DNA of 64,000 bases from Algoriphagus oliviformis (GCF_017254915.1 NZ_JAFKCT010000001.1:930001-994000), one strand, 5' to 3'. Shown: positions 48,833 through 58,719, counted from the stretch's first letter. Program-made: numbers and translations. Notes: generated from the sequence alone by a model not told the origin.

Positions 48833-50086
48833 ATGGCATATCTATTTACCTCAGAGTCAGTGTCTGAGGGTCATCCTGACAAAATCGCTGACCAGATTTC
48901 CGACGCGCTGATTGACAATTTTTTGGCCTTCGATCCCAATTCCAAAGTAGCTTGTGAAACCCTCGTGACCACTGGACAGGTCGTTTTGGCAGGGGAAGTG
49001 AAATCCGACATCTACCTGGACGTGCAGAAGATCGCCCGCGACGTGATCAACCGCATCGGCTACACCAAAAGCGAATACATGTTTGAAGGCAACTCCTGCG
49101 GGGTGCTTTCCGCTATCCACGAGCAGTCAGCCGATATCAACCAAGGCGTAGACCGCAAAACTCCGGAAGAGCAGGGAGCAGGCGACCAAGGAATGATGTT
49201 TGGCTACGCGACCGCGGAGACCGAAAACTACATGCCGCTGGCTCTGGACCTCTCCCACATGATCCTGCGGGAGCTGGCTGAGCTGAGAAGGGAAAACAAG
49301 GAAATCACCTACCTCAGACCGGACTCCAAGTCGCAGGTGACCATCGAATACAGCGACGACAACGTGCCCCAGCGCATCGACGCGATCGTGGTTTCCACCC
49401 AGCACGACGACTTTGATGAGGAGGAAGCCATGCTGGCCAAGATCAAATCCGACATCATCAATATCCTGATTCCAAGGGTGAAGGCGAAGCTGAAGCCGGA
49501 GTTGCAGAAGCTTTTCACAGCCGATATCAACTATCACATCAACCCAACCGGCAAGTTTGTGATCGGTGGGCCTCATGGCGATACCGGCCTGACCGGGCGG
49601 AAGATCATCGTGGATACCTACGGTGGCAAAGGCGCGCACGGAGGGGGGGCTTTCTCCGGAAAAGATCCTTCCAAAGTAGACCGCTCCGCAGCCTATGCTA
49701 CCCGTCACATTGCCAAAAACATGGTGGCTGCCGGCGTCGCAGATGAGATCCTGGTACAGGTGTCCTATGCGATCGGCGTGGCAAAGCCCATGGGAATCTA
49801 CGTCAATACTTACGGCACGGCCAAGGTAGGGCTGAGCGACGGCGAGATAGCCAAGAAAGTGGAGGCCATCTTTGACATGCGCCCCTATGCCATCGAGCAG
49901 AGACTGAAGCTCAGAAATCCGATCTACGAAGAGACTGCCGCCTATGGCCACATGGGCAGAAAGAACGAGGTCGTGACCAAGACTTTCTACTCTCCGTACC
50001 GTGACCAAATTTCCCTGGATGTGGAATTGTTTACCTGGGAAAAACTCGACTACGTCGACCAGGTGAAGGCCGCCTTCGGACTTTGA
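48833..50086 (+). CDS. metK: S-adenosylmethionine synthetase
   Basis: 417 residues from the ATG at 48833 ([20 protein letters not shown]). Signature sequences are [25 protein letters not shown] and [15 protein letters not shown], all intact. It makes SAM from methionine and ATP. The enzyme is about 30 residues longer than the E. coli form, as in many Bacteroidota. It is monocistronic, with a strong terminator. Confidence 0.97.
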   Translation: MAYLFTSESVSEGHPDKIADQISDALIDNFLAFDPNSKVACETLVTTGQVVLAGEVKSDIYLDVQKIARDVINRIGYTKSEYMFEGNSCGVLSAIHEQSADINQGVDRKTPEEQGAGDQGMMFGYATAETENYMPLALDLSHMILRELAELRRENKEITYLRPDSKSQVTIEYSDDNVPQRIDAIVVSTQHDDFDEEEAMLAKIKSDIINILIPRVKAKLKPELQKLFTADINYHINPTGKFVIGGPHGDTGLTGRKIIVDTYGGKGAHGGGAFSGKDPSKVDRSAAYATRHIAKNMVAAGVADEILVQVSYAIGVAKPMGIYVNTYGTAKVGLSDGEIAKKVEAIFDMRPYAIEQRLKLRNPIYEETAAYGHMGRKNEVVTKTFYSPYRDQISLDVELFTWEKLDYVDQVKAAFGL

Positions 50087-50105
50087 TCCGATCCCAATCA
50101 CAGAG

Positions 50106-50136
50106 AGCCCCAGTTTCCAAGCTGGGGCTTTTTTTG
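50106..50136 (+). terminator. Terminator after metK
   Basis: AGCCCCAG (50106-50113) pairs with CTGGGGCT (50122-50129), followed by a run of seven or more T. Confidence 0.88.
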
Positions 50137-50267
50137 TTTTCGGATTTCCACTGTTTGGGCAGGGAAATTGCCTTTTTTTCAAAGTTCTTGGCCGCAATTG
50201 ATTAACTTCAATGCTGTCACCAGAACGTAATCGGACTCTTGTCGTCCACTGTTTTTAATCTATTCCC

Positions 50268-52442
50268 ATGTCAAAGACTATTATTGTATCCAATAGACTT
50301 CCTATCTCCCTCCGTCAAAAAAACGGACATTATGAATACAAACCCTCCGCTGGCGGACTGGCCACCGGGCTGGGATCCATCTACAAAGAGGGTGAAAACA
50401 TCTGGATAGGCTGGCCCGGCAACGTCGTGGATGAGCCGGAAAAACGAGCGGAGATCATGCTGGATCTCCACCAGCACAAGATGGTGCCCGTCTTTCTGTC
50501 CCAGAGGGACGTGGAGGAGTTTTACGAGGGCTTCAGCAATGAGACGCTCTGGCCCGCCTTTCACTATTTCACCCAATACATTGCTTACAATCCCGAGCAT
50601 TGGGAGGCCTACTACCGGGTCAACGAGCTTTTTTGCGAAGCGATCCTGAAGCGTGCGCAGCCCGACGACACGATTTGGGTACATGACTACCAGCTGCTGC
50701 TGCTGCCCAAAATGCTGCGCGAGGCGCTGCCTGATGCCACTATCGGTTTTTTCCAGCACATTCCTTTCCCATCCTATGAGATCATCCGGATGATTCCCTG
50801 GAGAAGCGAGATCCTGGAGGGGATTTGCGGGGCCGACCTGATCGGTTTCCATACCTACGACGATATGAGGCACTTCATGAGCGCAGTCAGCAGGATCATC
50901 GGGCTTTCCTCCGAAAGCGGTACCATCCAGGCGGAAAACCGCATCATCAACGTGGACTCCTTTCCGATGGGAATTGACTACGGGAAGTTTGAAAACCAGG
51001 CCAAGAGCAAAAAGACCCAAAGCCTGGTCAAAGAATACCGCAAGCAGCTGGGAGACCAGAAGCTGATCATCACCATCGATCGCCTGGACTATTCCAAGGG
51101 TATTCCCCAGCGGCTCCACGCGTTCCAAGATCTGCTTACGGACTATCCGGAGCTGCATGGAAAAGTGTCCATGATCATGATCGTGGTGCCCAGCCGCGAT
51201 ATGGTGCAGTCCTATAAAGAACTGAAGGAAGAGATCGACCTGCTGGTCGGCAGGATCAATTCCGCCTTCTCCACGCTCAACTGGGTGCCTGTACACTATT
51301 TCTACAGAGGATTTCCTTTTGAGGAGCTGAGCGCCTTCTACAGCATGTCGGACATCGCCCTGGTGACGCCGCTGCGTGACGGGATGAATTTGGTGTGCAA
51401 GGAGTTTGTCGCCAGCAAGATAGACCAAAAGGGCGTATTGATCCTGTCGGAAATGGCCGGTGCCTCCAAGGAGCTCCGCGAGGCGCTTTTGGTCAATCCC
51501 AACGACAAGCGGGGGGTAGTGGAAGCCATCTATCAGGCGCTTACCATGGAACCCAAAGAGCAGGAGCAGCGCATCCGCTCCATGCAGAAAAGCCTGCGGA
51601 AATACGACGTGTTCCAATGGGTGGAGGTATTCATGGACCGCTTGGGCCACGTGAAAGCCAAGCAGGCGGAGTTCAAGTCCAAAAACGTAGACCAGAAGGT
51701 CATCTCCGACATTCGACAGGCTTTTCAGTCCTCCCAAAACCCGGTGCTTTTCCTCGACTACGACGGGACGCTCACGGGCTTTACCTCCCATCCGGAAGAC
51801 GCCGTGCCGGACGAGGAGCTGCGCGACTTGGTCCGAGCTCTCAGCCAAATGGCCCAAGTGGTCATCATCTCCGGCCGTGACAAGGACACTCTCGGCAAGT
51901 GGTTCGAAGGTTTTCCCATAGACCTGATCGCGGAGCACGGCGTCTGGATGCGGAAAAGGGAGGCGCCCGACAGCTGGGAGCTTTACGCCGAGGTAGATGA
52001 CCATTGGAAGGAGGATATCCGCAAAATCATGGAATACTACGTACTCCGTACTCCGGGTGCATTGATAGAGGAAAAACACCACTCCCTGGTGTGGCACTAC
52101 CGCAAGGTGGAAAGCGGACTGGGAGACCTGCGTATGCGGGAGCTTTTCAGCCATCTGAAATATATGGCAAGGGGCTACAACCTGCAGGTGCTCGAAGGGA
52201 ACATGGTCTTGGAGATCAAGCGTCCCGACATCAACAAGGGCCGCGCCGCGCTCAACCTGATGAAAGGCCTCGAAAATGACTTTATCCTCGCCATCGGAGA
52301 CGACTGGACGGACGAAGACACCTTCAAGGCCATGCCAAAGGGGGCCTTTACCATCCGGGTGGGATACAGCTACACCCAGGCTACCTACAACATCAAATCG
52401 TACAAGCAGGTCAGGCAGCTTCTCAAGTCGCTGCTAGGCTAG
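50268..52442 (+). CDS. Bifunctional trehalose-6-phosphate synthase/phosphatase
   Basis: 724 residues. Residues 1-470 are a GT20 synthase (SNRLPISL, WIGWPGNVVDE, WVHDYQLLLLPKMLRE, DRLDYSKGIPQRLHAF, TPLRDGMNLVCKEFVASK). Residues about 490-724 are a HAD-type trehalose-6-phosphatase with LFLDYDGTLTGF (near 498) and GDDWTDEDTF. The fusion makes trehalose from UDP-glucose and glucose 6-phosphate in one protein, as in yeast Tps1/Tps2-like fusions. It is convergent with a GH15 gene that may degrade trehalose or another glucan. Confidence 0.95.
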   Translation: MSKTIIVSNRLPISLRQKNGHYEYKPSAGGLATGLGSIYKEGENIWIGWPGNVVDEPEKRAEIMLDLHQHKMVPVFLSQRDVEEFYEGFSNETLWPAFHYFTQYIAYNPEHWEAYYRVNELFCEAILKRAQPDDTIWVHDYQLLLLPKMLREALPDATIGFFQHIPFPSYEIIRMIPWRSEILEGICGADLIGFHTYDDMRHFMSAVSRIIGLSSESGTIQAENRIINVDSFPMGIDYGKFENQAKSKKTQSLVKEYRKQLGDQKLIITIDRLDYSKGIPQRLHAFQDLLTDYPELHGKVSMIMIVVPSRDMVQSYKELKEEIDLLVGRINSAFSTLNWVPVHYFYRGFPFEELSAFYSMSDIALVTPLRDGMNLVCKEFVASKIDQKGVLILSEMAGASKELREALLVNPNDKRGVVEAIYQALTMEPKEQEQRIRSMQKSLRKYDVFQWVEVFMDRLGHVKAKQAEFKSKNVDQKVISDIRQAFQSSQNPVLFLDYDGTLTGFTSHPEDAVPDEELRDLVRALSQMAQVVIISGRDKDTLGKWFEGFPIDLIAEHGVWMRKREAPDSWELYAEVDDHWKEDIRKIMEYYVLRTPGALIEEKHHSLVWHYRKVESGLGDLRMRELFSHLKYMARGYNLQVLEGNMVLEIKRPDINKGRAALNLMKGLENDFILAIGDDWTDEDTFKAMPKGAFTIRVGYSYTQATYNIKSYKQVRQLLKSLLG

Positions 52443-52478
52443 GAGCTAGTCGTACTCATCCGCTTGGATACAAAGAAT

Positions 52479-52517
52479 AGAAAGGCCTGCTTCTCCGGAA
52501 GCAGGCCTTTCTGACTT
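52479..52517. terminator. Perfect bidirectional terminator
   Basis: A perfect 15-bp stem (52479-52493 with 52498-52512) closes a TCCG tetraloop, with a T run after it. It serves the trehalose synthase gene and the convergent GH15 gene. Confidence 0.88.
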
Positions 52518-52566
52518 TTTGATCTCGGCTGTGTTTTTTCGTTTGGGCCGAAAGTAAACCGCGTGT

Positions 52567-54348
52567 CTATAGGAAGTTGGGTCTGTCCAGCTTTCTGCCG
52601 ATGCGGAAAGCGGCATTCATCAAGCCCACATGCGAGTAAGCCTGGGGGAAGTTGCCCCACTGGCTGCCGGTGGCTTGGTCCACGTCCTCCGAAAACAGCT
52701 GCAGGTGGTTGCAGTACTTGGTCAGCGTCTCAAATCCCTCGATTGCTTCATCCAGACGGTTGACACAGGCCAGTGCTTCGATGTACCAAAATGCGCAAAT
52801 GAGGAAGGTGGTCTCCGGAACGCCGAAATCGTCCCGGTGCTTGTAGCGGTAGAAGAGGTAGTCTTTGGCCAAGAGCTCGCTTTCCAGGGCTTTCAGGTGG
52901 TTGTTTGCCCGCTCGATATCATTGCCGAAGTATCCCATGGTGATCAGCTGCAGGGTGCTGGCATCCATGTGTGTCACGCCGATGGCCTGGGCATAGGCCT
53001 TTCGCTCGGGGAGGTAGCACGCCTCGATCTTTTTGGTGGCGGCGGCTTTGAGCTCGGTAGCCTTTTTGTGCATCTCCTCGTTTTTCAGCCTCGCGGCGAT
53101 TTTGATGGCCGCCGAGGCTCCGGCCCAGTGGAAGAGGAACGTGTAGCAATGCTCCTGCGCCAGGTTGCGGAATTCCCACAGGCCGGCATCCTTTTCCTCC
53201 ATGGTATGCTCGATCTTGTCCAGCAGATTCATGATCATGGGTTCGGAGTAGCTGCGTTCTTTGGCCGTAAAGCGGTTGTCCGAATAGAGCGGTAAAAGCG
53301 ACACCAGCACCTGGCCATACAGGTCATTTTGCACGTGGGTATAGGCCAGGTTGCCAAAGCGTACGGGCTTGTTGCCCAGGTAGCCGTCGAGCTCACAGAT
53401 TTCCTCGGTCAAAAACCAATTGCCCGTGATCGAGTACAGCGGCTGATAGCGGTTGTCCTGTACGGTGGGGAGGTTTTGGATGTACTCGAAGTATTTCTCC
53501 AGCTCTTCGAAGTGGCCGATGCTGTTGAAGCAGGTGAGCGTATAGTAGCTGTCCCTGATCCAGCAGAAGCGGTAGTCCCAGTTTCGCGTGGAGCCGGGGG
53601 ACTCTGGCAGCGAGGTCGTGGAGGCCGCGATGATAGCCCCGGTATCCTCATACTGGTGGATTTTCAGAAGCAAAGCGGATCGTAGCACGAGCCGCTGGTG
53701 GAAGTTGTAGATACTCGTGGACTTCACCCAGCTGTGCCAGTACTCTGTGGTGGACTGGAGAAACCGCTCCGCCGTGGACTCGATCGGCGCCTCCAGTGGG
53801 CGTCCGTAGGTAAACACCAGATAGATTGGCCGCTGCAGGACAAAGCTTTTCTCCTCTATGATAAAGCTCAGGGGGGCGTTGGTGGTCAGCCGCACCTCCT
53901 GGTCATAGTTCATAAACTGGATGTGGTTGCTGCCCTGCGTGCCTTTGAGCTTCATGCTTCCCCGCTCGGCCACGGGCTGGCACTTGATGCGGATGCGGGG
54001 AAATCCCGAGATGGGCTGGATCTTTCGGATCAGCATCAGGGGGCGGTAGTATCGGTCGTAGTTTTTGAAGCGCGGGGCAAAATCGGTGACCTTGTAGCGC
54101 TCTTTCCCGCTCTGTACGATGGTCTCCAGGATGTTCGTGTTTTCCAGGTAGGACTGGCTGGATTCAAATTCCTCGGACTCGGGGAGGATGGTGAATTCCC
54201 CGCCTTTTTCCTTGTCCAAAATCCCCCCAAACAAAAAGTCAGAGTCGAAGCGGGGCATGCAGAGCCAGGCTACATTGGTGTTTCGTTGGATATGGGCGAT
54301 AAAAGAGCAGTTTCCGATCAGGCCGGAATCGTATAGGTGCTTTTCCAT
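52567..54348 (-). CDS. Glycoside hydrolase family 15 protein
   Basis: 593 residues with no signal peptide, so cytosolic. An N-terminal beta domain (about 1-240: LYDSGLIGNCSFIAHI, NVAWLCMPRFDS) is followed by the (alpha/alpha)6 barrel with SPGSTRNWDYRFCWIRDSYY, the GH15 substrate-binding block. GH15 contains glucoamylases and, in several bacteria and archaea, trehalases. Being next to the trehalose synthase/phosphatase gene favours trehalose or a related oligosaccharide, but this is inference. Confidence 0.93.
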   Translation of the reverse strand: MEKHLYDSGLIGNCSFIAHIQRNTNVAWLCMPRFDSDFLFGGILDKEKGGEFTILPESEEFESSQSYLENTNILETIVQSGKERYKVTDFAPRFKNYDRYYRPLMLIRKIQPISGFPRIRIKCQPVAERGSMKLKGTQGSNHIQFMNYDQEVRLTTNAPLSFIIEEKSFVLQRPIYLVFTYGRPLEAPIESTAERFLQSTTEYWHSWVKSTSIYNFHQRLVLRSALLLKIHQYEDTGAIIAASTTSLPESPGSTRNWDYRFCWIRDSYYTLTCFNSIGHFEELEKYFEYIQNLPTVQDNRYQPLYSITGNWFLTEEICELDGYLGNKPVRFGNLAYTHVQNDLYGQVLVSLLPLYSDNRFTAKERSYSEPMIMNLLDKIEHTMEEKDAGLWEFRNLAQEHCYTFLFHWAGASAAIKIAARLKNEEMHKKATELKAAATKKIEACYLPERKAYAQAIGVTHMDASTLQLITMGYFGNDIERANNHLKALESELLAKDYLFYRYKHRDDFGVPETTFLICAFWYIEALACVNRLDEAIEGFETLTKYCNHLQLFSEDVDQATGSQWGNFPQAYSHVGLMNAAFRIGRKLDRPNFL

Positions 54349-54409
54349 TTGGATTTTCGTTTGGTGAAAAAAACTAAGCGATAGGGTAAATTCAATAAAC
54401 TAAAAGCGG

Positions 54410-54417
54410 CAAAACTA
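54410..54417 (-). promoter_or_regulatory. Promoter -7 box for the GH15 gene
   Basis: CAAAACTA on the plus strand reads TAGTTTTG on the minus strand, matching TAnnTTTG. The leader would be about 55 bases. Confidence 0.45.
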
Positions 54418-54471
54418 TCCAAGCCAAGCCTGGGGAATCTCTGGAAACGACCCAAATAAGGGCTGCCTTTG

Positions 54472-56046
54472 CTACCTCTCCATCATGATCCAGCCCCTGG
54501 GGTCCACCACCGGTGGTGAGGAGCTGCGCACGAGCGTGGGCTTGGGGCCAAGGGCTACCCTGACCAGGCCCTCTGAGGTCTCTACCTCCACCGGCATGGT
54601 GAAGTCGATCCCCTGAAGGGCGATGGCATAGCCCGATTTGCCTTTTTTGCCCACCTTCAGCCGCGGGATGTCCGTGGTGTAGAGGTAGAGCTCAAAAAAT
54701 CCCCGGAGGTCCTGTCCCGAGTAGCTTTGGACAAACTCCATGAAATCTTTGGTGCTGACCCGGTTTTGGTAGGTGAAGCGCTCGTCGGAGGCAAAGGCTT
54801 TGATCATGGGAAAAAAGACCTCGTCGCCCAGGATCCCCCGAAGGGAGTGGATGACCATCGCGCCCTTGGAATAGATCTCCCCATGGTAGGCCTCGTTTTC
54901 GGTGGAGTTGGCCGGGCTGACCACGGGCTTGATATGGGGAATGTACTTCGCGTCTCCCCGTACTTTGTCGAAATAGGCCTCTGGTCCGCCATGCTCCCAG
55001 TAGAAGAGAAAATCCCCATAGGCGGTCAGGCCCTCGTGAATCCACAGGTCGGCAAAGTCCGCGACGGAGATCTTGTTGCCAAACCACTCATGGCCCAGCT
55101 CATGGTGCAGCAGCCAGTCGTATTGGGTGGCTCCCATGGGCACAAACTGGAAATTGTTGCCATACGCGTTGATGGTCTGGTGCTCCATGCCGAGATAGGG
55201 CGTCTCCACCACGGCGATTTTGTCGTCGGGAAAGGGAAATGGGCCAAAATACTTCTCCTGCGTCTCCGTGCTGATCTTCAGCAGCTGGAGGAGCTCCGGG
55301 GCTTTGGTGCGGTTTTCCTGCAAGACCCACACGTGCATGGGGATCGTGCCTCCGGATATGGAGGTGAAGTCTAGTTTTTCCTCGTGGAAAATCCCCATCG
55401 TAAAGTTGATGTTGTACACATTGATCGGGTAGGCCGTTGCCCAGTGGTAGGTGAGCTTGTCCTCCCCCTCTAGGGTCGAGCGCAGCCTCCCGTTGGAGGC
55501 GACAAAGTAGGGCTTGGGCGCAGTGAGTAGGAGGTCGACCCCTTCGCTGGGCTCACTGGCGGGATGATCCAGGGCAGGCATGAAGATCTGCGAACCCTCC
55601 CCCTGGGAGGACAGGCCCATCCAGTGGTTTTCCAGCTGGTCTTTTTCCCAAGTGAAGCCCCCCTCCCAGGGAGGGTTGGGCGCGATGGGAGTCTTTCCTC
55701 CGTAGAAAACCTGGACCTGGTCGCAGGTGCAGTCCACCGGGATGATGTCCAGGATGTCCCCCTTGTGGGAGAATTTCACCTCTTTGCCATCCATGAGCAC
55801 CTGCTGTACTTCGTATTCGTCAATGAGATTCAGCCGCAGGGTATCCAGCTTTTCCTCGGCGGAGAAGGTGATCGTGTTGGAGCCCTGGATGCGCTGCGTT
55901 TCGGGAAAAAACTCCAGCTCCAGTCGGTAGTGGCGTATCCGGATTTTTTGCTGCAAAGGATCCATCGGGCCGCCCCAGTCCCAATCCTGGGCAAAAGCAA
56001 ACTGGGCTAAAAGGGTCAAAAACAAAATCAAAAGCTGCTTTTTCAT
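54472..56046 (-). CDS. M1 family metallopeptidase (aminopeptidase N-like)
   Basis: 524 residues from the ATG at 56046. A signal peptide (cut near FAQ) directs it to the periplasm or outside. The zinc site is HELGHEWFG (about 312-320) with the later Glu in the HEGLTAYGDFLFY helix, and the exopeptidase block GMEHQTINAYG (near 285) replaces the usual GAMEN. It lacks the large C-terminal ARM-like domain of full aminopeptidase N. It trims N-terminal residues from peptides. It lies 9 bp after the GNAT gene on the same strand. Confidence 0.92.
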   Translation of the reverse strand: MKKQLLILFLTLLAQFAFAQDWDWGGPMDPLQQKIRIRHYRLELEFFPETQRIQGSNTITFSAEEKLDTLRLNLIDEYEVQQVLMDGKEVKFSHKGDILDIIPVDCTCDQVQVFYGGKTPIAPNPPWEGGFTWEKDQLENHWMGLSSQGEGSQIFMPALDHPASEPSEGVDLLLTAPKPYFVASNGRLRSTLEGEDKLTYHWATAYPINVYNINFTMGIFHEEKLDFTSISGGTIPMHVWVLQENRTKAPELLQLLKISTETQEKYFGPFPFPDDKIAVVETPYLGMEHQTINAYGNNFQFVPMGATQYDWLLHHELGHEWFGNKISVADFADLWIHEGLTAYGDFLFYWEHGGPEAYFDKVRGDAKYIPHIKPVVSPANSTENEAYHGEIYSKGAMVIHSLRGILGDEVFFPMIKAFASDERFTYQNRVSTKDFMEFVQSYSGQDLRGFFELYLYTTDIPRLKVGKKGKSGYAIALQGIDFTMPVEVETSEGLVRVALGPKPTLVRSSSPPVVDPRGWIMMER

Positions 56047-56055
56047 AAGCAAAGG

Positions 56056-56538
56056 CTAGGGGAGTCGGTAAAGGATTTCGTTGAGGGGAACACCAAATTC
56101 CTCGGATTGTTTTTCGGATACCTTGCGAAAGCCCACGCTCTCGTACAGGTGCACGGCGGAATCCAGGCCACTGGTAGTATAAAGATACGCACCTGCGTAG
56201 CCTTTTTCGCGAAAGCAGGCCATCCATTCCTGCACCAGTCTCTTTCCCAAGCCGCTGCCCCGGCACTCCTTTTCCAGGATGAAGTAGCGCAGCTGGGCCT
56301 GTCGGTCGGGACGGTGCATCAGGAGGAGAAAGCCCACCATCCTTTCCTCCTTCTCCAGCACCCAGACCTTGTCTTTGGCCGGATCGTACTGGCGGTAAAA
56401 CTCCAGCAGGCTCTCCATCACATAAGCCTCAAAGTCCTGCCCAAAGCCCTGCTCCTCCGCATAGATCTTGCCGTGCAGGTAGGCTACCTGGCCTAGGTCA
56501 CCGGGCTTCAGCGTATTTCTGATGGAAATGGGGGACAT
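56056..56538 (-). CDS. GNAT family N-acetyltransferase
   Basis: 160 residues from the ATG at 56538 (MSPISIRNTLKPGDLGQVAY). The acetyl-CoA loop is ECRGSGLGKRLVQEW, and SAVHLYESVGFRKVSE is the usual last helix and strand. RFKLRYFIL-like strand LRYFILEKE precedes the loop. The acceptor is unknown. It is followed by the M1 peptidase gene after 9 bp. Confidence 0.88.
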   Translation of the reverse strand: MSPISIRNTLKPGDLGQVAYLHGKIYAEEQGFGQDFEAYVMESLLEFYRQYDPAKDKVWVLEKEERMVGFLLLMHRPDRQAQLRYFILEKECRGSGLGKRLVQEWMACFREKGYAGAYLYTTSGLDSAVHLYESVGFRKVSEKQSEEFGVPLNEILYRLP

Positions 56539-56564
56539 GTCGGGAAGCTTCCAAAAGTGGGAAA

Positions 56565-56598
56565 AAATGAATGCCGCCCGGGCTTTCCCAGGCGGCAT
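56565..56598 (-). terminator. Terminator of the UPF0158-like gene
   Basis: ATGCCGCC (56571-56578) pairs with GGCGGCAT (56591-56598), with inner GGG/CCC pairing. On the minus strand it is followed by a TCATTTTTT run. Confidence 0.75.
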
Positions 56599-56601
56599 GT
56601 T

Positions 56602-57039
56602 TTAGTCTTCTGCAAAGTTGAAGGCGTCGACCTGCTCCTTTACCCAGTCGAGGTACTTGTCCTTCCGGTATTCGACCCATTCGTTTTTGTATTTGGACCC
56701 GTCTATCAAAAACTTGAAGCCGGTGGCTGCTTTGGGCTTGCTCAGCGCATTGACCAAATCCTCGGCGAGGTTGCGCTCCTTGACCTTGCGGTCGACGAAG
56801 TCCTGCATCATCTGGTGCTCCTGTGCGGGCTCCATTCTGGTGAATTCCGCGAAATTGTCCGGATCCTCGTCGATTTCGTCCAGGATGTCCTCCTCTTCGG
56901 GGGTCAGGTCATAGTTGAAGTAATCCTCGTCGTCGGGCATTTGATGGACCTTCTTCTTGTCTATCTGGTAGAAGCAGATCATCCCTTTGAGCAGTTGGGT
57001 AGCAATGATATCTACCTCTTTTTCAGTAAGCGAAAGCAT
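56602..57039 (-). CDS. UPF0158-like acidic protein
   Basis: 145 residues. It is very acidic in the middle (DLTPEEEDILDEIDEDPDNF). The second half (EFTRMEPAQEHQMMQDFVDR, FKFLIDGSKYKNEWVEYRKD) resembles UPF0158 proteins, whose role is unknown. A promoter box lies at 57098-57105 and a terminator follows, so it is a single-gene unit. Confidence 0.75.
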   Translation of the reverse strand: MLSLTEKEVDIIATQLLKGMICFYQIDKKKVHQMPDDEDYFNYDLTPEEEDILDEIDEDPDNFAEFTRMEPAQEHQMMQDFVDRKVKERNLAEDLVNALSKPKAATGFKFLIDGSKYKNEWVEYRKDKYLDWVKEQVDAFNFAED

Positions 57040-57097
57040 GTATAGGTTTCAAGAGTTATCGAAAAATAACGAAAGGTAAAATTTCGTCAAATTGTTT

Positions 57098-57105
57098 CAA
57101 ACATA
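57098..57105 (-). promoter_or_regulatory. Promoter -7 box for the UPF0158-like gene
   Basis: CAAACATA on the plus strand reads TATGTTTG on the minus strand and fits TAnnTTTG; the leader would be about 50 bases. Confidence 0.45.
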
Positions 57106-57130
57106 GCAATCCCGAGGCCAAAAAATAGCC

Positions 57131-57787
57131 TCATTTCTTTTGGTTTATGATTTTTTCCAGAAGCTCGGCGTCAAGCTCATGTCCGCCGGCAAAGGAATAC
57201 CGGAGGATTTCCTTATTCAGGCTTGAGATCAAGTCCTCCTGTTTTTGCAGTTGGTCTGGCGTGATCAGCTCGTCCCGGTCTCCCAGCGCGAGGATGAGTT
57301 GCGTCTCGGCAAAGGCTTCTTTGGCGCACTCCAGGCTCATGTCCAAGGCAAATCCCCCTGCCCAGAGCACCAGCGTGGCAATTTTGCCCTGCCATCGGCT
57401 GGCCCAGCGGGTGGCAGTCGCCGCGCCTTGGGAAAAGCCCAACACGTGGACCGTAGGCTTGGACGGGTACTTGTCCAGGATTTGCCCCAGCAGGGCGTCG
57501 AGAAAGCGGTGGTTGTTGGCGATGGCCGTTTCGCGCTCATGCCTGGTCATCCAGTTGGCGCCGACTCTGCCTTGGAAACCCTGCCGATAGTGGTGGTTAG
57601 TGGCTTCCGGGGCGACAAAGAGCCTCTTTGGGGAAAAGAAGGGATGGAACTTCCGGACAAAAAACTCGGCCAATTGACCGTATCCGTGCAAGACCAGCCA
57701 GATTTCCTCTTCGTCGAAGGTCGGTTCTTGGGAGAGATGGTACTGTGCTTCGTACTCGAATCGGATCGTTTGCTTCACTTGTTCCAA
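57131..57787 (-). CDS. Alpha/beta hydrolase (phospholipase/carboxylesterase-like)
   Basis: 218 residues. LVLHGYGQLAEFF is the oxyanion region, HVLGFSQGAAT holds the nucleophilic serine, LALGDRDELITPDQ the acid and AGGHELDAEL the histidine, so the triad is complete. It is closest to the short carboxylesterase/lysophospholipase group. Cytosolic. It lies 27 bp downstream of the DUF3784 gene and is probably cotranscribed with it. Confidence 0.88.
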   Translation of the reverse strand: MEQVKQTIRFEYEAQYHLSQEPTFDEEEIWLVLHGYGQLAEFFVRKFHPFFSPKRLFVAPEATNHHYRQGFQGRVGANWMTRHERETAIANNHRFLDALLGQILDKYPSKPTVHVLGFSQGAATATRWASRWQGKIATLVLWAGGFALDMSLECAKEAFAETQLILALGDRDELITPDQLQKQEDLISSLNKEILRYSFAGGHELDAELLEKIINQKK

Positions 57788-57814
57788 AAGAAAGGCAAGG
57801 TAATCGAATTTGCT

Positions 57815-58114
57815 TTACCTGTTCTTTTTCAGATTGGAAGCGATGATCACATAGGGCAAACCAATGAAGATGGCCGCGAAAAATGCCGGTTTTTGAATGG
57901 TCAAATCACCGGTAAATCTGCCGTAGACCTCCGCTGCAAGGATGACCGCCGCCATTCCAAAAAAACCATTGCGGAACACGTTGGCGACGGAGTCGACGTC
58001 GATCCGGTCTTTTTCGGAACTGGAGAGGCTGCTGTACCCGGCGATCAGGAAGTGCATCTTCCCGTACTTTACCAAGGCTCCCAAGACGATAAAAAGAATG
58101 GCGATGGCGATCAT
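57815..58114 (-). CDS. DUF3784-like small membrane protein
   Basis: 99 residues with three hydrophobic segments (about 1-16, 50-65 and 77-92). MIAIAILFIVLGALVKYGKM and AGYSSLSSSEKDRIDVD match the DUF3784 pattern. The function is unknown. It is upstream of the hydrolase gene on the same strand. Confidence 0.82.
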   Translation of the reverse strand: MIAIAILFIVLGALVKYGKMHFLIAGYSSLSSSEKDRIDVDSVANVFRNGFFGMAAVILAAEVYGRFTGDLTIQKPAFFAAIFIGLPYVIIASNLKKNR

Positions 58115-58236
58115 GGAATTTGGCTTTTAGGAGGTTGCAAAGAGTTTCCTGAATATAGTGGATTATCTACTAAGATCCCTGTATGAAACTAAGAAAAACA
58201 TAGCTGTCGACTCAACTGATTACTATCGCTCCATTG

Positions 58237-58719
58237 TCACTCCGGATCGAAATCGTTGAACTTCAGCGGCAGCAGCTCGGAGATCCCTTTTATCCGCAGG
58301 ACATTCCCGTTGGACCTCAGGATCAGGAGGGTGACTGGCTTGCCAAAGCGCTTCTCGGATTCGTTGATGGTCTGGCGGCAGATCCCGCAGGGCGAGACCT
58401 CCGCCCAGGTTTCTTCCCCCGCACGGCGGGCGACGATGGCCAGCATCACCGGGGCCGTGTCGGGAAAGTTGGCTCCGGCATAGCCGAGGAGAAGGCGCTC
58501 CGCACAGCTGCCGGCCGGGAAGCTGACATTTTCCTGGTTGGAGGACTGGAGCACCTCGCCGTTTTCGAGCAAAACAGCCGCTCCGACATGAAAATTGGAG
58601 TAGGGCGCATAGGCCTGCTCGGACACGATTTGTGCTTTCGAGAGCAGACTGCGCTCGGTGGGATTGAGCTCCTCGGGACTCAGCTCCTCAAGCTCTGAGT
58701 GCAGGTTTATCTTTTTCAC
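58237..58719 (-). CDS. cdd: Cytidine deaminase
   Basis: 160 residues with a GTG start at 58719, chosen because KKINLHSELEELSPEEL is the usual beginning and an ATG at 58785 adds a Cys-rich stretch unlike the family. Zinc ligands are CAERLLL (Cys and the catalytic Glu) and PCGICRQ, the three-cysteine tetrameric type. YAPYSNFHVGAAVLLENGE is the substrate-binding motif. It converts cytidine and deoxycytidine to uridine forms in pyrimidine salvage. A near-consensus TTACTTTG box lies upstream on the minus strand. Confidence 0.9.
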   Translation of the reverse strand: MKKINLHSELEELSPEELNPTERSLLSKAQIVSEQAYAPYSNFHVGAAVLLENGEVLQSSNQENVSFPAGSCAERLLLGYAGANFPDTAPVMLAIVARRAGEETWAEVSPCGICRQTINESEKRFGKPVTLLILRSNGNVLRIKGISELLPLKFNDFDPE

